A DNA stretch of 64,000 bases from Ottowia beijingensis (GTDB lineage Bacteria > Pseudomonadota > Gammaproteobacteria > Burkholderiales > Burkholderiaceae_C). Position 1 is the stretch's first letter. Each line of letters starts with the position of its first letter. The notes below the pieces were generated by a model, which ran no database searches, was not told the DNA's origin, and saw nothing but the letters and a program-made list of their open reading frames with translations. Made by a program: the position numbers and the translations under genes. The stretch covers positions 992,001-1,056,000 of the forward strand of contig NZ_JACCKX010000001.1 of the NCBI RefSeq assembly GCF_013423955.1. Reading direction: 5' to 3'. This document shows, one piece after another, positions 37,832 through 46,800 of this stretch.

Positions 37832-38579
37832 TCAGGACTTGCCGGCCGCGTATCCGCCATCCACCAGCAGGTAGGCCCCGGTGACGAAGCTGGCCTCGTC
37901 GCTGCCCAGGAACAGCACGGCGTTGGCCACTTCTTCGTCGCGGCCCAGGCGACCGATGGGGTGCAGCCGGATCAGGGCCTGGCGCATCTCGTCCGGAAAA
38001 TCCTTGAGCAGCGGCGTGTCGATGTAGCCGGGGCCGATGGAGTTGACACGCACGCCGCGCGGCGCCGCCTCGATGGCCAGCGTGCGCGTCATGTTAACCA
38101 CGCCGCCCTTGGCCGCCGAATAGGCCACGGTGCCGCTCTGCCCCAGCGCGCCCAGGATCGACGCGCAGTTGATGATGCTGCCCGAGCCCTGGCGGTACAT
38201 CTGTCGCAGCGCCGCGCGCGGTGCGGAACACGCCGTTCAGGTTGATGTCGATGGTGCGCAGGTAATCAGCGTCGGTGGTGTCGGCGGCATCGCCCGTGCC
38301 GCCGATGCCGGCGTTGGCGAACACGATGTCCACGCTGCCCCACTGTTCGACCGTGTTCGCCACCAGCGCATCGACCTGCTCGGTCGAGGTCACGTCGCAG
38401 GGCATGAACAGGCAGCGTGCGCCCATGGCGTCGAGCGCCTGGGCGCGCGCGGCGCCATCGCTGCCGGCCAGGTCGGACAGCACCACCTTGGCGCCCTCCT
38501 TCAGGCAGCGCTCCACCGTGGCCAGGCCGATGCCGCTGGCACCGCCGGTGACGATCATGGTCTTGCCTTGCAGTCGCAT
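37832..38579 (-). CDS. SDR family oxidoreductase, one frameshift
   Basis: Classical short-chain dehydrogenase of about 249 residues. It has MIVTGGASGIGLATV (cofactor loop), VFANAGIGG, catalytic Ser in IINCASILGALGQ, and YSAAKGGVVNM with the Tyr and Lys. The break is at about 38211-38221, where the likely lesion is loss of a CG pair in a CGCG run (repair gives FRTARAALRQMYRQGSGS). ATG 38579 has AAAGGAGAAC upstream. Substrate unknown; 3-oxoacyl-ACP reductases and sugar dehydrogenases look alike at this level. The 193 bases upstream of pagL (37639-37831) hold nothing I can name. Confidence 0.83.
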
Positions 38580-38637
38580 GGGTGTTCTCCTTTCGGTCAA
38601 AACGGCCAGCATAGCGCGCCGCCGAGACAGCGTGATT

Positions 38638-39381
38638 TCAATCGGATGACGGCGCCGCGCGCGATGGCCGCCAGCGCGCCCAGCCCTGCGCGCGCAGCTG
38701 GCACGCGGGGCAGGTGCCGCAGCCGTAGCCCCAGGCGTGGCGCCGGCTGCGGTCGCCGGTGTAGCAGGTGTGCGAGTGCTCCACGATCAGCTCGACCAGC
38801 GCATCGCCGCCGCCAGCCGCATCGCCCTGCTGGCCCAGGTCGTGCGCCAGCTGCCAGGTGGCGGCCTTGTCGATCCACATCAGTGGGGTGTCGACCAGGA
38901 AGCGCCGGTCCATGCCCAGCGACAGCGCGATCTGCATGGCCTTCATGGTGTCGTCGCGGCAGTCGGGGTAGCCGGAATAGTCGGTCTCGCACACGCCGGT
39001 GACCAGCGCCTGCAGGCCGCGCCGATAGGCCAGCGCGCCAGCGAAGGTCAGGAACACCAGGTTGCGGCCCGGCACGAAGGTGTTGGGCAGGCCGCTGCGC
39101 TCCAGCTCGATCGCCATGTCGCGCGTGAGCGAGGTCTCGCTGACCTGGCCCAGCACAGCCATGTCGATCACGTGGTCCTCGCCCAGGCGCTGGCGCCAGG
39201 CCGGAAAGCGCGCCCGCAGTGCGCGCAGCACCACCTGGCGCTGCTGCAGCTCGACGTGGTGGCGCTGGCCGTAGTCGAAGCCGATGGTCTCGACGCGCTG
39301 GTAGCGCGTCAGCGCGTGGGCCAGGCAGGTGGTCGAATCCTGCCCGCCAGAGAACAGCACGAGGGCGCTGGGGTGTGTCAT
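38638..39381 (-). CDS. queC: 7-cyano-7-deazaguanine synthase
   Basis: QueC makes preQ0 from 7-carboxy-7-deazaguanine, ATP and ammonia in the queuosine pathway. The 247 residues contain the PP-loop [18 protein letters not shown] (about residues 7-24) and a zinc site, [14 protein letters not shown], near the C-terminus. [14 protein letters not shown] is also typical. ATG 39381. Other que genes are not in the window. A RepA repeat lies directly upstream, between it and the nitroreductase gene on the same strand. Confidence 0.93.
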   Translation of the reverse strand: MTHPSALVLFSGGQDSTTCLAHALTRYQRVETIGFDYGQRHHVELQQRQVVLRALRARFPAWRQRLGEDHVIDMAVLGQVSETSLTRDMAIELERSGLPNTFVPGRNLVFLTFAGALAYRRGLQALVTGVCETDYSGYPDCRDDTMKAMQIALSLGMDRRFLVDTPLMWIDKAATWQLAHDLGQQGDAAGGGDALVELIVEHSHTCYTGDRSRRHAWGYGCGTCPACQLRAQGWARWRPSRAAPSSD

Positions 39382-39397
39382 GGATGCACGATGGTTT

Positions 39398-39465
39398 TAT
39401 GAACAAAAACAGGCTTCAGCGCTTGTCTGACGGGCGCTGAAAGCTACTTTAATGATAGCAATCAA
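39398..39465 (-). repeat. RepA copy between nitroreductase and queC
   Basis: On the minus strand TTGCTATCATTAAAGTAGCT, then TTCAGCGCCCG and AAGCGCTGAAGCCTG. It starts at the nitroreductase stop and leads into queC. Confidence 0.85.
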
Positions 39466-40040
39466 CGATCCGGCAACGTGCTGACGTACTGCGCCGCCTG
39501 GGGCCGCAGGCGCACCGGCCTGGCCTTGACCACCGTGCCGATGTTGACGAAGCACAGCGCCTGCTCGTCGGGCTGCAGGCCGAACAGCGTGCGCAGCGGC
39601 GCCGACTGCAGCGCCTTGCCGCTGGTCAGCGCACCGCCAAAGCCCTGCGCGTGTGCCATCAGCAGCATGTTCTGCACCGCGCAGCCGGCCGAGACGATGC
39701 GCTCGTGCGGTTCGATCTCGGCATCGTCGTCGCGCAGGCGCACCACCGCCAGCAGCAGCAGGGGCGAGCGGTAGGCCTTCTCGCGCGCCTGCGCCACCTG
39801 CTGCGGCGTGGCGCTGGCGTCGCGTTCGAGCAGCGCCGTGGCGAACACCTCGGCCAGGCGATCGCGCGCCCCGGCCGGCACCAGCACGAAGCGCCAGGGC
39901 AGCAGCTCGTGGTGATCGGGCGCGCTGGCCGCCGCGCCCAGGATGGCCTGCAGCTGCGCGGCATCGGGGCCGGGCTCGGCCAGCCGCTTGGGCAAGATGG
40001 TCTGGCGCGTGTGGATCAGGGCGTGGGCCAGTTCCACCAC
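39462..40040 (-). CDS. Nitroreductase family protein
   Basis: FMN-dependent NAD(P)H nitroreductase-fold protein of about 192 residues. It has SAPDHHELLPWRFVLV, where FMN phosphate contacts lie, and MLLMAHAQGFGGALTSGKAL, similar to the YdjA/small nitroreductase branch. GTG 40040 is the first usable start, but family-like residues (TTPALGHPRPPEVV) run further upstream to a CTG near 40078, so the true start may be lost through a base error. It overlaps or abuts nnrS, same strand. Confidence 0.8.
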   Translation of the reverse strand: MVELAHALIHTRQTILPKRLAEPGPDAAQLQAILGAAASAPDHHELLPWRFVLVPAGARDRLAEVFATALLERDASATPQQVAQAREKAYRSPLLLLAVVRLRDDDAEIEPHERIVSAGCAVQNMLLMAHAQGFGGALTSGKALQSAPLRTLFGLQPDEQALCFVNIGTVVKARPVRLRPQAAQYVSTLPDR

Positions 40041-40075
40041 CTCGGGCGGACGGGGGTGGCCCAGGGCGGGGGTTG

Positions 40076-41415
40076 TCAGCCGGCTTTGCCGTCGATGCGG
40101 GGTCTTCCATACCAGTTAGCGTAACGCAGCGCCCACGCGGTGAGAATCGCGGTCCACAGCAGTGCGGCCAGCGCCGTCAGCCACATGGGCATGCCCTGCA
40201 CCGCCGCCAGCAGGCGCACGCCGACGGCCACCTGCAGCAGCCAGAACATGGCCCACACCGGGTTGTCGGCCACCAGCGCGCGCCCGCTGTGGCCGCACGA
40301 CACGCGTGTGACCATGGCCACCATGATCGAGCCCAGGAAGCCCATCGACAGCGCATGCAGCGCGCCCAGCCCCAGCACCGGCTGCCCCGTGGCCAGCCAC
40401 AGCGCCTGCGATGCCGCGCTGTACAACAGCGCCAGCCCCAGCCACACGAAGCCCACGTGCAGCATCGCCAGCAGGCGGATCTTCAGGCTCTGCACCAGGC
40501 CCCACACCACCGCCAGCCACAGCAGCACGCCGCCGGCAGCCAGCTCGACGGCGATGGCGAGCACCGTCCACGCCGGCCAGGCCTGCTGCGAGGGCGCGAA
40601 GAAGTCGACCCACAGCGCCAACACCTCGAACGCCGCCACGCCCAGCATCAGCCGCAGCACCCAGAACGGCCGCCACAGCTCGATCAGCGGCAGCACGTTG
40701 GAGGTGAAGAACGGAATCATGCGGTGCGCCACGCTGACGTACACCACCACGATGAAGCCCCACAGCGCCGTGCGCACCAGCACCAGGGCCAGCGCGTCGT
40801 GGCCGGCCAGCATGGCCAGCCCGGTGCCGGCCAGGCTGAGCACGCCGACGATGCCGCCCACGCCCACCGACTTGGCGTGCATGCGGTCTTCCGCCCGGCT
40901 GGCGCGCACCAGCTGCCAATACAGCATGAACATCCACGCCAGCCCCAGCCAGGCCAGCGCCAGCCCGGCCAGGGCCACACCCGCCTGCAGATGCGCGCCC
41001 GCCAGCCACAGCAGCCAGCCGCCCGCCTGCAGGAACAGCGGCCACTGCAGGCGCGGCACCGGCAGCGGCTCCACCCGCAGCCAGTTGGGCCCGGCGGTGA
41101 ACAGAAAGCCGGCAAAGAACAGCGGCATGAAGCCGAACACCATGGCCGCCGCGTGCGTCAGCGTGGGCGACACGGCGTAGCCCAGGCCGAACCAGCCGTG
41201 CACGCGGTCTTCCTGCACCAGCAGCCACCAGCCGCTGGCCACCACCAGGATCAGCATGGCCAGCCAGAACGCCAGCCGGTGCGGCGCCACCATCAGCATC
41301 CACGGCCGCCACGGCCCAGTCACCGGCGCCGGCTTGCCGCTGCGCGCCGGGGCACCGGTGGCGCGGTGCGAACGGGAATGGTGCGGGCAGGCTGGGGCGG
41401 CGTCGGGTCGGTCAT
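40076..41415 (-). CDS. nnrS: NnrS family membrane protein, probable frameshift near the start
   Basis: NnrS is a haem- and copper-containing membrane protein linked to the nitric oxide response. The main frame runs from GTG 41323 (415 residues) with about twelve hydrophobic helices and the motifs APHRLAFWLAMLILVV, HAAAMVFGFMPLFFAGFLFTA, HRMIPFFTSN and HALSMGFLGSIMVAMVTRVS. An upstream start, ATG 41415, opens MTDPTPPQPARTIPVRTA in another frame; one missing base near 41360-41366 joins it to TGAPARSGKPAPVTGPWRPW. No other denitrification gene is in the window. Confidence 0.8.
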
Positions 41416-41501
41416 GGCACCCCTTGTACGCCGCAAGGCAAACCCCTGGCCATGACCGGGGTCAAGAGAACCGGGGGCGGCAGCCGCGCGCCAGGGTGGC
41501 G

Positions 41502-42502
41502 TCAGCCGTCGGCCGTCACGCCCGCGGCCTTGATCACCTTGGCCCACTTGGCGGTTTCGGCGTCGATGAAGCGGTTGAAATCCTCCGGCGTGCCGCCGCC
41601 GGGAACGGTGCCCATGGCATCCAGCCGGGCCTTGATCTCGTCGCTGGCCACCAGCTTGTTCAGCTCGGCGTTCAGGCGCTGCACGATCTCGCGCGGCGTG
41701 CCGGCGGGCGCCAGCACGCCGGCCCAGGTGCTGCCGGTGAAATCCTTGAAGCCCTGCTCGATGAAGGTGGGCGTGTCGGGCAGCGCCGCCAGGCGCTTGT
41801 CGCCGGCCACGCCGATCAGGCGCACGCGCCCGGCTTTGCCGGGCTGGATGAGGCCGGTGGCGGCATCGAAGAACAGCGGGATCTGGCCGCCCATCAGGTC
41901 GTTCAGCGCCGGTGCCGCGCCGCGGTACGGGATGTGCACCATGTGCGTCTTGGTCTGCAGCTTCCACAGCTCGGTCGTCAGGTGCGCCGACGAGCCGTTG
42001 CCCGATGAGCCGAAGCTGATCTTGCCCGGGTTGGCGCGCGCGTACTCGATCACCTCCTTGGCCGTCTTGTAGGGCGCGTTGTTGGCCACCGCCGCCACCA
42101 GCGGCGACACGCCCAGCAGTGCCACGCCGGTCAGGTCCTTGGCGGGGTGGTAGGGCAGCTTGGGATACAGCGTGGTGTTGGCCGCGTAGGCCGCGATGAC
42201 GACGCCGAAGGTGTAGCCGTCGGGCGCCGACTTGGCCAGCTGGTCGACCCCCATGATGCTGTTGGCACCCGGTTTGTTCTCGATCACGATGGTCTGGCCC
42301 AGCGCCTTCTGCAGGCCCGGCTGCACCAGCCGCGCCATCTGGTCGGTGAAGCCGCCCGGCGTGTAGGGCACGATGATGCGGATCGGCTTGACGGCCAGGC
42401 GGCCTGGGCCCAGGCCGGTGCCGCAAGCGTGGCCGCGCCGGCGGCCAGGGCCAGGTTGAGGCGGCGGCGGTTCAGGTTGGGGGCAGGCAAGTGCGGGCTC
42501 AT
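41502..42502 (-). CDS. Second Bug/TctC-type tricarboxylate receptor, one frameshift
   Basis: Periplasmic binding protein of the Bug family, about 333 residues. Signal peptide LNLALAAGAATLAAPAWAQ; then KPIRIIVPYTPGGFTDQMAR, GQTIVIENKPGANSIMG, GSSGNGSSAHLTTELW and HIPYRGAAPALNDL. The break is at GG 42393-42394; one more C on the coding strand gives AWAQAAWPVKPIRIIV. ATG 42502. There is no TctAB permease beside it. It is not near a pathway that would hint at the ligand. Confidence 0.86.
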
Positions 42503-42520
42503 CGATGTCTCCAGTCGGGT

Positions 42521-43828
42521 TCAGGTCGCGCCATTGTGGGCGGGCTGCCCCGCCTTGTCCGCCCCTGGCGACACCGCGCACCGCGTGCGCTGTACCCCTA
42601 ATCGCCCCCTGGCAGGTTGCCGGCCAGCGGCGGCGCCGGGTGCAGGCGCGCGCAGCCGCGCCAGGCGCTGCCACGAAGCCTCGATCTGCTGCGGCGTGAG
42701 TTCACCGCGCGCAATCGCATCCTGCACCAGCGCCGCCACGTGGGTGCCCATGTCGTAGCGCGGCGCGAAGCCCGGCACCTCGCGCGCGGCCACCGCGCTG
42801 TTGGAATACACCAGCAAATCGTTGCCAGCCTGGATGGCGCGCACCAGCGCCTCGCGCTCGCCGTGGTACTTCTGGATCGCGCCCATGTGCATATCGTCCG
42901 TCACCACCACGCCGCCGAAATGCAATCGCTCGCGCAGGTGCGGGCCGATCATCTTCTGCGACAGCGTGATCGGCCAGTCGGGGTCGATCCGGCGGTTGAC
43001 CAGGTGCGCCGTCAGCACCGCGTCGGCCAGCCCGGCGCGGATGAGGTGGCGGAACGGGCGCAGCTCCATCGACTGCGCGGTGCCGGTCACGTCGACCAGG
43101 CCCAGGTGGCTGTCGTCGTGCGCCAGGCCGTGGCCGGGGTAGTGCTTAAGCGCCGTGAGCAGCCCTTCGTCGTGGTGCGCGCGGATGAAGGCGGTGGCGT
43201 AGCGCTCGGCCACCGCGGGCTCGTCGGCAAAACTGCGTCCCAGCACACCGATGACCGCCGACGCCGGCTGGTGCGTCTCGTCGTGCGGATCGCAGCGCAG
43301 GTCGACCACCGGGCCCAGGTTGAAGTTGAAACCCGCGTCCTTCACCATCGACGCCATGTGCCGGTAGGTGGCATAGGCCTGCTCGGGCGTCTGGCTGGCC
43401 GCCACCTGTTCGGGCGCCGGCGTGTCCTCGAAGCCGTTGCTGGCGCGCAGCCGCTGCACCAGGCCGCCCTCCTGGTCGAGCGCGATCAGCAGCGGCAGCG
43501 ACGGCAGCGGGTTGGCCGCCTGCAGCGCCGCGTTCAGCGCCTGCACCTGCCCGGGGCTGGTGATGTTGTTGCGAAACAGGATCACGCCACCCAGTTGCCC
43601 GGCGCGGATCTGCGCCAGCGCCTGCTGCACGGCGGGCGACGCCGCATCGGTGCCGTCGATGCCCATCATCACCATCTGGCCGGCCTTCTGCGTCAACGTC
43701 AACGGCGGCTGGCCGGGCCAGGTCTGGCAGCCGGCCAGCGCGAGGCCCGCCAGGCCCAGGGCAAGGATCTTCGCCACGCGGGGCAGGCTTGGCGACGGCC
43801 ACGAACGCATCATTTTCGACAGGGTCAT
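42521..43828 (-). CDS. nagZ: Beta-N-acetylhexosaminidase, GH3, lipoprotein form
   Basis: Glycoside hydrolase family 3 enzyme that trims GlcNAc from peptidoglycan fragments for recycling. Read as 435 residues. It has a lipobox (GLAGLALAGC), LIALDQEGGLVQRLR, the His-Asp dyad motif KHYPGHGLAHDDSHLGLVDV and the nucleophile Asp in VVVTDDMHMGAI. The lipid anchor points to a periplasmic, membrane-held form rather than the cytosolic NagZ. The last ~40 codons look out of frame: loss of a CG pair near 42655 would end it at TAG 42598 (HPAPPLAGNLPGGD). ATG 43828. Confidence 0.87.
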   Translation of the reverse strand: MTLSKMMRSWPSPSLPRVAKILALGLAGLALAGCQTWPGQPPLTLTQKAGQMVMMGIDGTDAASPAVQQALAQIRAGQLGGVILFRNNITSPGQVQALNAALQAANPLPSLPLLIALDQEGGLVQRLRASNGFEDTPAPEQVAASQTPEQAYATYRHMASMVKDAGFNFNLGPVVDLRCDPHDETHQPASAVIGVLGRSFADEPAVAERYATAFIRAHHDEGLLTALKHYPGHGLAHDDSHLGLVDVTGTAQSMELRPFRHLIRAGLADAVLTAHLVNRRIDPDWPITLSQKMIGPHLRERLHFGGVVVTDDMHMGAIQKYHGEREALVRAIQAGNDLLVYSNSAVAAREVPGFAPRYDMGTHVAALVQDAIARGELTPQQIEASWQRLARLRAPAPGAAAGRQPARGRLGVQRTRCAVSPGADKAGQPAHNGAT

Positions 43829-43933
43829 CCGGTCATTCTGCGCGGCGCCCATCGCGCGCCGCTTGCGCCTGGTCAGCCCGCCGGCACGGGCGGTTACCAT
43901 GGCCCGCCGCCGCCCCTGCCCCTGGATTGATCC

Positions 43934-45300
43934 GTGTCCCCAGCGCCTGAACCCCTGCCCCCTGCCGTGCCAATCAACCCCGTCCTGGCGGTCGACGTGG
44001 CCATCATCGGCGCCGGCCCGGCGGGCCTGATGGCGGCCGAGGTGCTGTCGGCCGCCGGCGTGGCCGTGCACGTGTTCGACGCCATGCCCTCGGTCGGCCG
44101 CAAGTTCCTGCTGGCCGGCAAGGGCGGGCTGAACCTGACGCACGCCGAACCCTTCGACCGCTTCGTCACCCGCTACGGCGCGGCGCAGGGCCGCGTCGAG
44201 CCCTGGCTGCGCGACTGGGGCCCGCAGCAGGTGCGCGACTGGGCGGCCGGGCTGGGCATCGACACCTTCGTCGGCACCTCGCAGCGCGTGTTCCCGGCCG
44301 GGATGAAGGCCGCGCCGCTGCTGCGCGCCTGGCTGCAGCGCCTGCGCCACCCGGCTGCGGGCGGCGCGCCGGTGTGCTTTCACATGCGGCATCGGTGGGT
44401 GGGCTGGGCCCCGCCGCCGGATACTACTGAAAACATAGCTGCCAGCGCCCGCCCCACAAGCGCTGAAGGCCTTTTTGGCTTTGAATCGCCCACTGGCGCT
44501 GTGACGGTACAGGTACGTGCCGCCGTGCTGGCGCTGGGCGGTGCCAGCTGGCCGCGCCTGGGTTCGGACGGCGCCTGGCAGGCCTGGCTGGCGGCACGCG
44601 GCGTTCAGGTGGCGCCGCTGGTGGCCGCCAACAGCGGCTTCGACGTGGTGGGGCGCGGCGGCGCGGGCTGGTCCGACTTCTTCCGCCAGCGCTTTGCCGG
44701 CCAGCCCTTCAAGTCGGTCGCCCTCACCGTGCGCGATGCATGCGGCGCTACGCTGTTCCAGCGCCCCGGCGAATTCGTCGCCACCGACACCGGCATCGAA
44801 GGCAGCCTGGTCTACGCCGCCAGCGCCCTGCTGCGCGAGCAGATCGCCGCACAGGGCCGCACCACCGTCTGGCTCGACCTGCTGCCGGCGCGCTCACCGC
44901 AGCAGGTGCTGGTGGCGCTGAAGGCGCCCCGCGGCACGCAAAGCCTGTCGAACCACCTGCGCCGCCAGCTGGGGCTGGACGGCATCAAGACGGCCTTGCT
45001 GAACGAACTGCTGCCGCGCGAAACGCTACAAAATCCTGAGCTGCTTGCGCCGATCCTGAAAGCGCTGCCGCTCGATTTGCATCGCACCCGCCCGGTGGCC
45101 GAAGCCATCAGCAGCGCCGGCGGCGTGCGCCTTGACGAGCTGGACGACGACCTGCAACTGCGCCGTCTGCCCGGCGTGTTCTGCGCCGGCGAGATGCTGG
45201 ACTGGGAAGCCCCGACCGGGGCTACCTGCTCACGGCGTGCCTCGCCAGTGGCGTGCGCGCCGGGCGCGGCGTGCGGCAGTGGCTAAAGGGCGGCAGCTGA
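43934..45300 (+). CDS. HI0933/BaiN-type NAD(P)/FAD-dependent flavoprotein, one frameshift
   Basis: Flavoprotein of about 455 residues of the TIGR03862/HI0933 type. It has the FAD fold VAIIGAGPAGLMAAEVL (about residues 22-38), RKFLLAGKGGLNLTHAE, and near the end PVAEAISSAGGVRLDELD and GVFCAGEMLDWEAPTGG. GTG 43934. The break is at G4 45218-45221; one more G gives TGGYLLTACLASGVRAGR, ending at 45300. A RepA repeat encodes residues ~165-186 (ENIAASARPTSAEGLFGFES). The biological reaction is not known for most of the family. Confidence 0.86.
44421..44486 (+). repeat. RepA copy translated inside the flavoprotein gene
   Basis: CTGAAAACATAGCTGCCAGC, GCCCG, AAGCGCTGAAGGCC, TTTTTGGCTTTGAAT. The reading frame matches the tamB copy. 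Confidence 0.9.
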
Positions 45301-45321
45301 AGCCGACTGGCGGCGCGTGCT

Positions 45322-46119
45322 TCAGCCGCGCGAGAAGCGGCGACGCGCCAGCCAGCCCACGCCCAACGCCGCCAGCAGCAGTGCCCAGGGCGCATTGGCC
45401 GGCACCGCGACCGGCGCCGGAGGCACTGCCGGGCACGGGGTCAGGCTGACCACGGCGTTGTCGAAGTTGGTCGGGTTGGTGAAGGTGCTGACGTAGCTGT
45501 AGTCGCCCGGCGCCAGGGCCACCGTGCCGCTGAGAGTGGTCCACCCCTGGTAGCTGGCACCGGTGGCGGACTGGCTGGCCATGACGGCACCACCCACGCC
45601 AGTACCCTGCACGATCTGGATCGTGCCGGTGCCGGCGGCGCCACCGTCGCGGCCCGAGAAGGCGCCGGAGTATTGCGCGGTGCGCGGCACCGTGCTGCCC
45701 GGACAGGCAGCGACGGTGAAACCCTGGTAGACCACGCCATCGGCCAGCAGATCCAGGTAATGCTGCCGCGTGCCGGCGGGCGTGCCCTCGGCGTCGGTGG
45801 CGGGGCCGCTGTTGCCGTAATTGCAGGTGACGTTGCCGTCCACCGCCACGAGGTTGGTGGAGTTGCCGCTGGTCATCACCCACGGCGAGATCGGATAGCC
45901 GCCCGCAGGCCATGGCGGCACCGTGTAGTTGTTGCCGCACGTGGTCGGCGGCGTGGCGGCAAGCACCTCGAAACCGCCGTTGACCAGCAGGTTGGCCGGC
46001 GGCGTCTGGGCCAGCGCCGGGGCCGCCAGCGCGGCCAGGCCGAGGGCGTGCATCAGCGCAAGGCATGTGCGCAGTGCGCCACGCGCGGTGGCTGTGCTTT
46101 CATTCGGCCGCATGTTCAT
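45322..46119 (-). CDS. Exported protein with IPTL-CTERM-like sorting tail
   Basis: A 265-residue exported protein. It has a signal peptide (MHALGLAALAAPALAQ), a beta-rich body beginning NLLVNGGFEVLAATPPTTCG, typical of extracellular DUF642/PEP-CTERM-like proteins, and a C-terminal tail VPANAPWALLLAALGVGWLA then RRRFSRG: a short P/A motif, a hydrophobic helix and an Arg cluster, as in IPTL-CTERM and related exosortase targets. ATG 46119 is preceded by AGGTGG. No exosortase gene is in the window. It may be a surface or matrix protein. Confidence 0.7.
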   Translation of the reverse strand: MNMRPNESTATARGALRTCLALMHALGLAALAAPALAQTPPANLLVNGGFEVLAATPPTTCGNNYTVPPWPAGGYPISPWVMTSGNSTNLVAVDGNVTCNYGNSGPATDAEGTPAGTRQHYLDLLADGVVYQGFTVAACPGSTVPRTAQYSGAFSGRDGGAAGTGTIQIVQGTGVGGAVMASQSATGASYQGWTTLSGTVALAPGDYSYVSTFTNPTNFDNAVVSLTPCPAVPPAPVAVPANAPWALLLAALGVGWLARRRFSRG

Positions 46120-46167
46120 TTCCCACCTGACCAAGAATTACCCTCCTCGAAGGAAGGGCCAGCGATT

Positions 46168-46800
46168 TTAGCCGCAGCTCCCCATGTACCCGCACTGCGT
46201 GCAATAGTCGCACCCATCCTTGCGAATCATGGCGTGGGCGCCGCACTCGGGGCATTTCTTGCCGGCCATGACCGTGGTGGACACCATGGCGGCGGGCTCC
46301 ACCCGGGGCTCCACGGCGGGCAGTTCGTCCGGGTCGAACAGCGAGCCCTGCGCCGCCAGCGCGCGCTGGGCGATCAGGTTCTCGATGGCGTAGCCGATCG
46401 CCGCCACTTCGCTGTCGTGCCAGCGGGGCACGTGCGTGCCGTCGGCCTTCTCGTAAGTGCCCAGGCGCACCGGGCCGCGGTCCCAGGTGACCTTGCGCAT
46501 GTCGGACAGCGCGCGATCGAGGAAGCCGCCGCGCGCCGCCAGGCTGAGCATGCGCATGGTGGCGGTGATCCACTGCTGCGACTCGCCGCTCTGGCCCACG
46601 GGCATGAAGAACTCGATGGCGCGCTCGACTTCGCCCTTGCCGTCGGCCGTGGGCACGGCCAGAAAGGAGACGATCAGGTACAGGCGCTGCTGGCCTTCGT
46701 GCGTCCAGTACTCAATCTTCTCGGTGACGGAAGGCAGGCCGCCCGAGGGGCGCTTCTCGATCACCGTGCGCATCGGGTCGTAGGCCACGGGCGGCATCAT
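46168..46800 (-). CDS. nrdJb: Class II ribonucleotide reductase, small C-terminal chain NrdJb
   Basis: A 210-residue TSCPD-domain protein. It forms the C-terminal part of the adenosylcobalamin-dependent ribonucleotide reductase when the enzyme is split into two chains, as in pseudomonads. It begins MMPPVAYDPMRTVIEKRPSG and ends with a zinc finger, KKCPECGAHAMI and CDYCTQCGYMGSCG, which includes the redox cysteines that regenerate the active site. ATG 46800 overlaps the nrdJa stop (ATGATG), showing coupling. Frame intact. Confidence 0.9.
   Translation of the reverse strand: MMPPVAYDPMRTVIEKRPSGGLPSVTEKIEYWTHEGQQRLYLIVSFLAVPTADGKGEVERAIEFFMPVGQSGESQQWITATMRMLSLAARGGFLDRALSDMRKVTWDRGPVRLGTYEKADGTHVPRWHDSEVAAIGYAIENLIAQRALAAQGSLFDPDELPAVEPRVEPAAMVSTTVMAGKKCPECGAHAMIRKDGCDYCTQCGYMGSCG

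Noticed and set aside
39365..39470. preQ1 riboswitch before queC
   Set aside because: The leader is occupied by a RepA repeat; no preQ1 aptamer core is visible.
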